A stretch of DNA of 12,959 nt. Origin: JANXSF01 sp043755435 (lineage in GTDB: Bacteria > Acidobacteriota > Terriglobia > Bryobacterales > Bryobacteraceae). The notes beneath the pieces were generated by a model. That model ran no database searches. It was not told where the DNA came from and saw only the letters and a list, made by a program, of their open reading frames with translations. The DNA is taken from positions 1 to 12,959 of the forward strand of contig JAYUSZ010000129.1 in assembly GCA_043755435.1 (NCBI GenBank). Direction: 5' to 3'. Made by a program: the position numbers and the translations under genes. Within the stretch, counting starts at the first letter, position 1. Every line of letters starts with the position of its first letter. Shown piece by piece: positions 1 through 6,774 of this stretch.

Positions 1-1070
1 CGAACCTGTGGCAGAAAACTGCGCCCATCGAGCGGACGCCCCGTGAACCACTTCGCCCCCGTAGCCTCGGCAATGGTCGGGAGAAAATCGGTCGAATCGA
101 TCAAGTCTGCACAAATTTTTCCAGAGGGTGTCACCCCTTTCCAATACGCCATCAATGGCACATGCATTCCTGCATCGGTGGTCAGAGTTTTTCCGCCCGG
201 TATTACCCGCTCCCCCATCTTCGATTCAATTTCAGGCGGCGTTCCGTTGTCTCCAAAGAACAGCACCAAAGTGTTCTCACTCAACTTCAAATCATCCAAC
301 TTCTTCAACACGCGGCCTACACATTCATCCATGTAAGCCACCATATCAGCGAAATACTTTGGATCGTCCTTCAGACGATTGCCATGTTCCCAATCTGCGC
401 TCGTAGGCGTCGCGTTGAACGGCCCATGGGTCAGCGTCATCGGAAAATAGGCAAAAAATGGACGGTCTTTGTTCCGCTCCATGAACCCGCTCAGATATTC
501 CACAAACAGATCCTCGCCGTACTTGCCCTTCGTATTCTTCAGCATTTTTCCGTTTTGGTTCAAAACCGGATCAGCATACCTCGAGCCTTTTGTTTCGGTG
601 TACTTGTCATGCCAGACAATCCATTCGTCGAAACCGCTTTGCTCCGGCAGCATCCCAATACCATACCGCGGAGATCCCAACGCTTCGTAACTATACATCT
701 GCCACTTGCCAGCCATGCATGTCTTATAGCCTGCCTGCTGCATCATGTGTCCAAAAGTTTTCTCCGTTGGATCCATAATTCCGAACGATCGCCAATTGCG
801 AAAATTGTGCTGCCCGGTCAACAACTGCAACCGCGTTGGAGTACAAAGTGGCTGCGCATATCCATGCGAAAACAGCAGTCCTTTTTTCGCCAGCCGGTCC
901 AAGTTGGGTGTGCTGTAAGAGGTGCCCCCATAACATCCCAGGCATTCTATGCCAAGATCATCAGCAAGGATAAAAACAACATTCGGCTTCTTGGCGTTTT
1001 GTGCCGAGGCTAAAGAAGTAGCAGCCAAAGAAAAAAGAGTGCGGCGCGTCACGCGAGTTTGCAGGGACAT
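1..1070 (-). CDS. Formylglycine-dependent sulfatase, exported (3' end cut by window edge)
   Basis: Type I sulfatase that would hydrolyse sulfate esters, probably on polysaccharide or glycan substrates outside the cytoplasm. The reading frame is open from ATG at 1070 to the window edge (356 codons); family members usually run to about 450-500 residues, so roughly a quarter is missing. Seen: a twin-arginine start (TRRTLFSLAA, residues 8-17) with an Ala-x-Ala-like cleavage region near residue 23; the metal-binding motif ADDLG at 36-40; and the sulfatase signature CTPTR at 76-80, whose Cys76 is the residue converted to formylglycine. Further on are AGKW, THGPF and FFGDNGTPP, matching later metal- and substrate-site segments of the family. 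An in-frame TGA six bases upstream makes ATG 1070 the earliest start. GAGG lies only one base before it, so the usual RBS spacing is absent. Substrate cannot be read from the sequence. Confidence 0.93.
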   Translation of the reverse strand, partial: MSLQTRVTRRTLFSLAATSLASAQNAKKPNVVFILADDLGIECLGCYGGTSYSTPNLDRLAKKGLLFSHGYAQPLCTPTRLQLLTGQHNFRNWRSFGIMDPTEKTFGHMMQQAGYKTCMAGKWQMYSYEALGSPRYGIGMLPEQSGFDEWIVWHDKYTETKGSRYADPVLNQNGKMLKNTKGKYGEDLFVEYLSGFMERNKDRPFFAYFPMTLTHGPFNATPTSADWEHGNRLKDDPKYFADMVAYMDECVGRVLKKLDDLKLSENTLVLFFGDNGTPPEIESKMGERVIPGGKTLTTDAGMHVPLMAYWKGVTPSGKICADLIDSTDFLPTIAEATGAKWFTGRPLDGRSFLPQV

Positions 1071-1087
1071 GCCTCATAGTGTATAAC
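1059..1087 (+). promoter_or_regulatory. Candidate esterase promoter overlapping the divergent sulfatase start
   Basis: TTGCAG at 1059-1064 and TATAAC at 1082-1087 are spaced by 17 bases. Transcription would start about 1094-1096, right at the esterase ATG (1096), so the mRNA would be leaderless or nearly so. The same AT-rich core read on the minus strand gives TTATAC just ahead of the sulfatase ATG, so one -10 region may serve both divergent genes. The -35 is weak (3 of 6 consensus bases). Confidence 0.4.
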
Positions 1088-1095
1088 TGACATGC

Positions 1096-1923
1096 ATGCG
1101 ATTTCTCACAGCCCTATTCTGTCTTCCGCTTTTTGCTACCCAGTCTTACAAGGTTCTTGAAGATGTCGAATTCACCAAGCCCGACGGAATAAGCCTTAAA
1201 CTGGATGCCCATATCCCCGATGGCCCTGGCCCGTTTCCAACCATCATTCTCGTCCACGGCGGCGGTTGGACAAACGGAACCAAGACCGCCAACTTCGTCA
1301 AACCCCTGTTTCCTGTGCTTGATTCCACCGGCTATGTGTGGTTCACCATCGATTACCGCCTCGCACCAAAACATCCCTACCCTGCCGCCGCAGACGACGT
1401 TGAAGCCGCCATCACGTTTGTGAAAAAGAATGCCAGAAAGTACAAAGTGAATACCAGGCGCATCGCCTTGATGGGTGAATCCGCCGGAGGTCACTTAGTC
1501 AACTTGGTTGGTGCTCGCAACCGCCAGGGCATTGCAGCAGTGGTTAGTTTCTATGGACCTCTTGATATGGTGGAGTTCACCAAAATACGCTTTGCCAAGA
1601 TTCCGATTTCGCAAGGAATGAAAGATTTCTTCCTCATTACCGAAAAGAACGAAGTAGCGTGGGACAAGCTCCGGGCCGCTTCCGGCTCTACTTATGTAAG
1701 CAAGAAAACTCCGCCGTTCTTGTTGATTCACGGGACCAAAGATGAAGCGGTTCCTTTTGAAGTCGCCGCCCTACATCAGGAACTGTTCCGGAAGCACGGC
1801 TTGAAAGCCGACCTGATCGTCGTCGAAGACGGCGTGCATGGTGTCATCAACTGGGAAAAGGAACAACGCTTCCAAGCCTACAAGCCACAGTTAGTGGAAT
1901 GGCTCCACACGACCCTGAAGTAA
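1096..1923 (+). CDS. Secreted alpha/beta-hydrolase esterase (carboxylesterase / BD-FAE type)
   Basis: Serine esterase of the alpha/beta-hydrolase fold, 275 residues, a normal length for this family. A hydrophobic N-terminus (residues 1-16) looks like a signal peptide, so it probably acts in the periplasm or outside. Seen: oxyanion-hole motif HGGGW at 54-58; nucleophile elbow GESAGG at 127-132 with Ser129; likely catalytic Asp216 in GTKDEAVP; and His248 in DGVHG. IDYRLAPKHPYPAA (85-98) is the typical segment between oxyanion hole and nucleophile elbow in the acetyl/feruloyl esterase-like branch. The start ATG at 1096 has no Shine-Dalgarno sequence; a promoter 9 bases upstream suggests leaderless translation. 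It is divergent from the sulfatase across 25 bases, so the pair may be co-regulated and act on the same decorated polysaccharide. That link is inference; the natural ester substrate is unknown. Confidence 0.9.
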   Translation: MRFLTALFCLPLFATQSYKVLEDVEFTKPDGISLKLDAHIPDGPGPFPTIILVHGGGWTNGTKTANFVKPLFPVLDSTGYVWFTIDYRLAPKHPYPAAADDVEAAITFVKKNARKYKVNTRRIALMGESAGGHLVNLVGARNRQGIAAVVSFYGPLDMVEFTKIRFAKIPISQGMKDFFLITEKNEVAWDKLRAASGSTYVSKKTPPFLLIHGTKDEAVPFEVAALHQELFRKHGLKADLIVVEDGVHGVINWEKEQRFQAYKPQLVEWLHTTLK

Positions 1924-2041
1924 TAGTCACCGGTCGAACGGCAGATGCCGAAGGTGCCCAGTCCAATGTCAACGTTTAGCGGATTCCCTACTCTGTCCAG
2001 TGGTTGGTAGTCCTTCCCTAGGTTGGTTATCATTGTTTTCA

Positions 2042-2071
2042 TTGACGTGTTGATAGTAAATGGTTTATAAC
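2042..2071 (+). promoter_or_regulatory. Promoter of the TetR-type regulator gene
   Basis: TTGACG (2042-2047) and TATAAC (2066-2071), each 5 of 6 to the sigma-70 consensus, are spaced by 18 bases. The predicted start near 2078 gives a leader of about 25 bases before ATG 2103. The remaining esterase-tetR gap (1924-2041) shows only a short CGGC/GCCG hairpin without a T-tract and nothing else recognisable. Confidence 0.6.
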
Positions 2072-2102
2072 TAAGCAAGTACTCACAATACAATTAGGTT
2101 GA

Positions 2103-2717
2103 ATGGGCAGGAAGAAGACTTTATCCGATGATGAATTGCTGAACGTCGCTCGAAAGGTCTTCGTAGAAGTGGGTTTTGCCGCATCTACTAAAGAAATCGC
2201 GCGTCTAGCAGGGGTTTCGGAAAGTCTGGTTTTTCAACGCTTCGCAACCAAAGAGGACCTGTTCTTCGCTGCCATGATTCCGCCGGCTGCGAACTTGAGT
2301 GATCTTTTTCATCATCCCCAATTGAAGGGCAGTCAATTAATAGAACAGGTGGTTTTAGCCTTAACCGAGTATTTCAGGCTCACCTTACCCTTAGTGATTC
2401 CATTGATGTCTCATCCTGCATTTCGCTTTGAGGAGTTCGCGGCTCGAAATCCGGAATCATCGTTGTCTACCCTGCGCAAGGAATTAGTTGGATTCGTGAT
2501 CAGAGAGCAGGTGAAAGGCACGATAGGCAAAGTGGATCCCGGAGCTGCGGCGCTTCAATTGTGGGCGGTCGCACATTCAGTGGCGTTCTTGGAACACTTG
2601 GGAGCATATGGCGGCCGTTTCCAAGAATCGTTCTTACGAGGAGCTGTAGATTGCATGTGGCATGGATTGGAGCCAACGGGAGAGAAAGAGGTCATGGAAC
2701 TCAGGCCGCTGGTATAG
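2103..2717 (+). CDS. TetR/AcrR-family transcriptional regulator
   Basis: DNA-binding one-component regulator, 204 residues, typical family length. The N-terminal TetR helix-turn-helix is clear: helix 1 around ELLNVARKVFVEVG (11-24), then STKEIARLAGVSESLVFQRF (28-47) and the usual KEDLF (50-54) leading into the ligand/dimerisation domain. The C-terminal part (about 60-204) is variable, as in the family, and does not tell the ligand. ATG 2103 follows a weak AGG four bases upstream; the N-terminal GRKKT extension is ordinary. It has its own promoter and faces away from the esterase, with no divergent target beside it, so its regulon cannot be deduced; self-regulation or control of the esterase are possibilities only. 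A perfect 6-bp stem straddles the stop codon. Confidence 0.92.
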   Translation: MGRKKTLSDDELLNVARKVFVEVGFAASTKEIARLAGVSESLVFQRFATKEDLFFAAMIPPAANLSDLFHHPQLKGSQLIEQVVLALTEYFRLTLPLVIPLMSHPAFRFEEFAARNPESSLSTLRKELVGFVIREQVKGTIGKVDPGAAALQLWAVAHSVAFLEHLGAYGGRFQESFLRGAVDCMWHGLEPTGEKEVMELRPLV

Positions 2718-2723
2718 AGCGGC
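2705..2723 (+). other. Stem-loop spanning the tetR stop codon
   Basis: GCCGCT (2705-2710) and AGCGGC (2718-2723) form a perfect 6-bp stem with a 7-base loop holding the TAG stop. No T-tract follows, so it is not a standard intrinsic terminator; it may protect the mRNA end or be chance. Confidence 0.35.
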
Positions 2724-2745
2724 GCTGATCCCGTTGGCTCATAAT

Positions 2746-2934
2746 GTCCTGCTAGATATCCAGATTCCGCACATCGAGCGCGTTGTCTTCGATAAATTTG
2801 CGGCGCTGTTCCACGTCTTCACCCAAATCTTCTCCACGCTAAACGTGCGCTTTTCGGGATTCATGGTGGTTTCCCACAACTGTTCGGCATTCATTTCGCC
2901 CAAACCTTTGTAGCGTTGAATGTTCACGTCCTGC
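2746..2934. repeat. 7-base direct repeat (GTCCTGC) flanking the gyrB-derived insert
   Basis: GTCCTGC occurs at 2746-2752 and again at 2928-2934, immediately either side of the gyrB-like segment. The last three gyrB-identical bases (GTC, 2928-2930) belong to the right copy, so four bases (CTGC) are not explained by gyrB homology. Removing one copy plus the insert restores a continuous intergenic sequence. The pattern resembles a target-site duplication or a staggered break that was filled in. Confidence 0.55.
2753..2930 (-). pseudogene. Rearranged duplicate of the gyrB 3' end
   Basis: Non-functional fragment copied from the gyrB in this same window and kept in the same orientation. Bases 2753-2825 are identical to 6776-6848 (73/73) and 2844-2930 to 6907-6993 (87/87). 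Between these blocks, gyrB has 58 bases and the copy has 18; 2824-2840 is the exact reverse complement of gyrB 6851-6867 (17 bases). Translated on the minus strand, it reproduces gyrB residues 737-763 (VNIQRYKGLGEMN onward, to KRT), then goes through the inverted piece and shifts frame, so the GyrB C-terminal peptide is lost. One edge coincides with the gyrB stop codon. Perfect identity means a recent event or ongoing gene conversion. No promoter or start site of its own is apparent. Confidence 0.92.
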
Positions 2935-3051
2935 GTTTGTGAGGCGATTTATTCCCAATACGAGATAGTCAATTTAACCTCGCATCTTCGGTTTGAGGCT
3001 TACCTACAAGTTGCGTGATATGCTATGCCAAATCCTGGAAGCAAGGCAGCC
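2931..3051. other. Intergenic DNA between the gyrB fragment and the membrane-protein gene
   Basis: A 121-base stretch with no open frame of note. A weak CCTC/GAGG pairing (about 2978-2998) has no T-tract on either strand, so no terminator for the membrane-protein gene can be named. Confidence 0.4.
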
Positions 3052-3264
3052 TCAGAGTTTGGCCAAACCTGGAATAATTTGAACTATCTGCAACAAAGCA
3101 TGACCAATTGGGGGAAAGTGTGTTGCCAGGAATGTAACCGTTGGCAGGGCGCCGAATTGAAGCAGCCGCCAGCCAAACCCGGCGTCTAGTTCTCCAGCCT
3201 TTGTGTTGGATAACCGGCTCAACAATGGATCTTTATCCATTAGATAGAACGTTGTAACCACCAG
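3052..3264 (-). pseudogene. Detached C-terminal tail of the large membrane protein (other frame)
   Basis: An open frame of about 70 codons in the -1 frame relative to the upstream gene, ending with TGA at 3054-3052. It reads LVVTTFYLMDKDPLLSRLS and then a hydrophobic stretch (LLQFGALPTVTFLATHF) and an amphipathic end (IGHALLQIVQIIPGLAKL). The start of this tail completes a membrane segment that the upstream frame breaks off, and the MDKDP-LSRLS pattern resembles, from memory, the C-terminal ends of large acidobacterial membrane proteins. It has no RBS of its own; its only early start-like codon is a GTG inside the upstream gene. The simplest reading is that it belongs to the upstream gene and was separated by loss of one base at a former CC near 3264. 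Confidence 0.75.
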
Positions 3265-6200
3265 AATGATGCGATGCCGAAGAGCAGGCTTGCAAAATTT
3301 GTCATTGTGCCAATGGGTTGGAATGGATAAACATTGAGGGAAACAAAGAGCATTGTCATGGAGGTGCCCAGGTATCCGAGGAGGTTGCGCAATTGCATAA
3401 AAGCATATCGGATGAAGGATGCGTACTGCAGTGCAATCACTTGGTTTTTTAAGTTCACGAGTTCTTTCTCAGCGTCCTGCTTTACGGTTTCAATAGTGGC
3501 ACCACCACTATGTGAATCGATGCGGAGTGGAAGCAGTGAGGAATGATTGCTTTCTTTTTTGGACTCGCCGGAATGACGCCAACCCTCAACTCGTTGTTCT
3601 TTCCAGGCTCCGTCCACTAGTTCTTCAATGTACTTGCCGCACACTGATTGTACCTGTTCGTTGATGATCCACAGCTGTTCAAATATTTTTTCATTGGAAG
3701 ACGGTTTTTTCGAAAGAAACCGTTTCATGAACGAATCGATGTTGTTGCAAAGATCGGTGTGATCTTCTTTGCCTTTTTCGTCGATGGCGCAGAGAAAATC
3801 CGCAGTCATTTGCAGGCCGATCATGTTAGGCCGTAAGCCGCCAATGGACCAAATGGAACTCCAGGAAACCCTGTCCGGAAGGTGAGTAAAGCCCGTTCGT
3901 AGCGGGTGGTATTCGAGTCTGCGCAAAAGGTTCTGCAAGGAAAACCATAGATTCCCAAAACGCCAAACCGTGTTGATGGCCAAGCTGCTTAACACGCAGA
4001 ATAGGCAGGTCCAAACGCAGGTTGCAAGCTCATGCCATCGGCCGGTTAACCTGATTTCAATATCATTGATTTTGACATCATACATAAGAACGATTGGCAC
4101 GGAAAGGCTCAGAAAAACAGCAGTGGCTAAACCAAAGAATATTTTTGATTTGGCTTCAACTTGATCCAACAAATCCTTTACCTCATCTTCCTCGGAATGG
4201 GAGCCTTTCGACAAAGGCAGCGGACATGGCTTAGGGTGATACACGTAAGATTGAAGGTAACAGCTTCGCACCCGGATCCAAACGCAAGCATGAAGTCCGA
4301 AAATTAGAGCGCAAAGGGGCAACACCGGGGAAACCCCATTCGCGAATGAAAAATAACGAGCTGCAATTGCCGCGCCAGCCGTTCCGGAGTCGATACTACT
4401 TATTACGGCAAGTAGAAATCCAAAGGGAACAAACAGGCTGACCACGCCACTAACCGAAAACAGCCACAGCCACCGTTCACGCTTTTGTTCTGAAACAAGC
4501 AAGGCTGCCCACCTTTCGCGCTTCACCTCACGATTGTATCTAGTAGGGTCTAAATTTGCAGTTGGGGAACTGAACGGGTACACAACCATTGCAAATCGTG
4601 TTAGCAACAGCCAGGGTGATTTCTTAAGCAACCAATAGGCAAGTCCCGGAACTGCTGTTAGCATCGCAAATACGAAGAAAAAAGCCCCCACAGGACCTTT
4701 ATGGATGAACCGCCAGATATTCTCTGCTGGACCTCCCTCCATGGCTTTCAAGGGCCATTCCCCATCGAACCCAACCACAGAAACAACAGTATCGGGCGTC
4801 CCGGTAGGCGAGGCAAGCATGTAGAGAACTGCCCGGTAAATTCCAAAAGCGGCTCCTCCGGGTTGCTCAATTTGGTCCAGAGCAACAGCTCCAGTGGGCT
4901 GTTGGGAAATGGTCAGAACTCCGCGGAGCGAAACAGAACCAGTATCCAATAACACATCCGAATCCAAAACCCCCAAACGTAGGTTTGGAGTGGCTTGCTG
5001 GAAGAACCTCGTAAGAAAAACAGCATCTAAGCTATCGGAGGATACTATCACGAGGCTCTTAAAACTCTGCCGCTGTAAGGAACTCGCAAAATGGCGTAGG
5101 GCGATTTGCTGGGATACTGCGGCATTTTGGAGAGAAAAAATGGGAAGTGCGTCGGATGGGTTTTGTGATGCCTTGAAGTGAATCGGAAGCTGGTCAGGGC
5201 GTAGGCTTTTAGGAAAGATCCTTGACATCAAGTTAGAATCGGATTCGTACGCTCCCCGTAAATTCAGAAGGTCTCTCGAGTAGCCGAAACACGCAACCTG
5301 CTTATGGTAGCAGACATTATCTGCATTTCCGCCTCTCTGGTCGTTCTCGCCAGCGATCACTCTTCCAAAAGCTGTATCCGCTTCACGCAACACCGCCTTC
5401 TTGTTTCCGGGTAGTTGATCCAATAATAGTTTCAACGCATTTTTTTTGGCGAGTTGCAGCAAAGTAATTGTGTAGCCCGGTCCAGCTACTTTCCGCAAAG
5501 CATCTTGCAACTCGGGCAACTCGGCCGTCCCGCTAACCGCATGAATGTCGTGAATCCGCAATGAAGCATTTTCGCGAAGCGAGATCCCCAGCGACTTTAC
5601 TGAACCGGAAAAAAACGGTCCTGCCATCCACAGATCTTTTCGATTGAACAAGTCTTTGTGTTGCCGCAATGCGTTTGCGAACTGAATCTTAGAGATGCCA
5701 AGGATTGGGCTGTCGCCGATCAGAAATATTAGCTTCAACTTGTCATTTTTCGCATCGGTAGACCGAAAGAGCCAAATCCCAGGACGCTCCAAGTCTTTTT
5801 TGCCTTCGGGTTTTAGTTCCGCCATCTTGTTGTTTGAAGGATTTTGATTAGCCTTCCAAAGCAGAACATTTGTTCGATAAGGGATGTAACCCTGCTCGCC
5901 AAAAGCAGTGCGGATGGCGTCCAGGGAACGATCTGTCTCCAGGGACAGAGCACTTGCGTTAGGGTCGGGTACGAAAACGAAAAATGGCTCCACATCGCTC
6001 AATCGGTTACCGATCGTAGCCTTCGAACAATCCTCGTCTTTTGTTTCTCCCTCCTCCAGAACCTTAAAGCGTGACTTGTTTCCAGCCTCGTCTTCCAGCG
6101 ATACTCCCCACGTTTTCGCCTTTTGTTTTGGTTTGGGTTGTAAATCAAAATAATCGGCAAGGACATGGCAAGCGGCATGTAGCGGCCACCCAGCCCGTGC

Positions 6201-6368
6201 ACTGGTGTCGGCATGAGATGCGGCGCTACCAATGGCAGGTGCGCTAACTGTAATTTGGTCACCTTTCGGTTGCGGCGAATTTGACGACTCAGAACTTTGA
6301 CCAAAGAAAGAGGCAATTGCCAATGCTAAGGGCAAGGCGAAAAGAGCGGAATATGACCGTTCGTTCAT
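3240..6368 (-). CDS. Large multi-spanning membrane protein of unknown function, frameshifted near the 3' end
   Basis: Unrecognised function; resembles large conserved hypothetical membrane proteins I associate with Acidobacteriota (recollection, not checked). From the ATG at 6368 it is 1,042 residues; AGAAGG five bases upstream favours this ATG over an in-frame GTG at 6374. Seen: a signal peptide or anchor at about 4-21, then a soluble presumably periplasmic half to about 558. That half includes FFVFVPDPNASALSLETDRS near 129-148 and a stretch around 418-470 (ASSLQRQSFKSLVIVSSDSL) that looks like a periplasmic-binding-type alpha/beta fold. Membrane segments are likely near 559-579, 634-656, 679-698, 741-763, 781-801, 994-1013 and 1022-1036, with basic cytoplasmic loops and a charged cytoplasmic domain at about 802-992. 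The frame ends abruptly inside the last helix (ASFWWLQRSI); the natural continuation lies in another frame. No convincing promoter was found. Confidence 0.8.
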   Translation of the reverse strand: MNERSYSALFALPLALAIASFFGQSSESSNSPQPKGDQITVSAPAIGSAASHADTSARAGWPLHAACHVLADYFDLQPKPKQKAKTWGVSLEDEAGNKSRFKVLEEGETKDEDCSKATIGNRLSDVEPFFVFVPDPNASALSLETDRSLDAIRTAFGEQGYIPYRTNVLLWKANQNPSNNKMAELKPEGKKDLERPGIWLFRSTDAKNDKLKLIFLIGDSPILGISKIQFANALRQHKDLFNRKDLWMAGPFFSGSVKSLGISLRENASLRIHDIHAVSGTAELPELQDALRKVAGPGYTITLLQLAKKNALKLLLDQLPGNKKAVLREADTAFGRVIAGENDQRGGNADNVCYHKQVACFGYSRDLLNLRGAYESDSNLMSRIFPKSLRPDQLPIHFKASQNPSDALPIFSLQNAAVSQQIALRHFASSLQRQSFKSLVIVSSDSLDAVFLTRFFQQATPNLRLGVLDSDVLLDTGSVSLRGVLTISQQPTGAVALDQIEQPGGAAFGIYRAVLYMLASPTGTPDTVVSVVGFDGEWPLKAMEGGPAENIWRFIHKGPVGAFFFVFAMLTAVPGLAYWLLKKSPWLLLTRFAMVVYPFSSPTANLDPTRYNREVKRERWAALLVSEQKRERWLWLFSVSGVVSLFVPFGFLLAVISSIDSGTAGAAIAARYFSFANGVSPVLPLCALIFGLHACVWIRVRSCYLQSYVYHPKPCPLPLSKGSHSEEDEVKDLLDQVEAKSKIFFGLATAVFLSLSVPIVLMYDVKINDIEIRLTGRWHELATCVWTCLFCVLSSLAINTVWRFGNLWFSLQNLLRRLEYHPLRTGFTHLPDRVSWSSIWSIGGLRPNMIGLQMTADFLCAIDEKGKEDHTDLCNNIDSFMKRFLSKKPSSNEKIFEQLWIINEQVQSVCGKYIEELVDGAWKEQRVEGWRHSGESKKESNHSSLLPLRIDSHSGGATIETVKQDAEKELVNLKNQVIALQYASFIRYAFMQLRNLLGYLGTSMTMLFVSLNVYPFQPIGTMTNFASLLFGIASFWWLQRSI

Positions 6369-6774
6369 AGACACCTTCTACATCAACTAGCGTGAACGAG
6401 GAGCAAAAAGTGACAAAGCAACTCAAAAAGCACCGGGCGGCATTCCAGGTGGATTCCTCTAACTGTCTTGTTTTGATGCGAAAGAATTCTATTTGCTCAT
6501 CATGCCGTGCGTGTTACCTCAATGAGTCAAACGCCCCTTAAACTGACACATTCTCGATAGAATCGATCGATTCAGATTGGTGATTCATTCCTTTTGTTAA
6601 AGCGCCGGCCTTTGGAATAAGCAGAACCCACCGTCGATTTTAATATCAAGGTACTGAATTCTTAGTCGGTGGTTGTTTGGCAAAAAGTTCAGCGAGGTCC
6701 GCTAAAGCATGGGAGATTTCTAATTGAGAAATGACCAATCCATCACGCATCAGACATCGGGCTTTTATCGCCGT
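6369..6774. other. Intergenic region between gyrB and the membrane-protein gene
   Basis: About 400 bases with no credible gene. It holds the RBS of the membrane-protein gene at its left edge, a perfect 14-base palindrome GAATCGATCGATTC at 6560-6573 (possible protein-binding site, no known match), and the likely gyrB terminator at 6682-6706. I found no -35/-10 pair good enough to name as the promoter of the membrane-protein gene. Confidence 0.6.
6682..6706 (-). terminator. Probable intrinsic terminator of gyrB
   Basis: On the minus strand TTTAGCG pairs with CGCTGAA (seven pairs, one T-G) around a 5-base loop, followed by CTTTTT. It begins about 70 bases after the gyrB stop. The stem is short and only moderately GC-rich, so termination may be partial. 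Confidence 0.5.

Noticed and set aside
162..1013. 283-codon plus-strand open frame opposite the sulfatase
   Set aside because: It is the antisense shadow of the sulfatase gene; its translation has no recognisable domain, whereas the minus strand carries full sulfatase motifs.
3294..3300. Slippery heptamer A AAT TTT in the membrane-protein gene as a programmed -1 frameshift site
   Set aside because: It fits the X XXY YYZ pattern in the right frame and the -1 frame is open to 3052. However, shifting there would replace the hydrophobic ASLLFGIASF helix with a basic peptide (CKPALRHR), and I see no clear stimulatory structure. A one-base deletion near 3264 joins the frames better.
2103..6774. 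The block between the two gyrB ends as an integrated genomic island
   Set aside because: No integrase or transposase is present, the left fragment is internally scrambled, and the 7-base repeat flanks only the fragment. A short templated insertion explains the data better.
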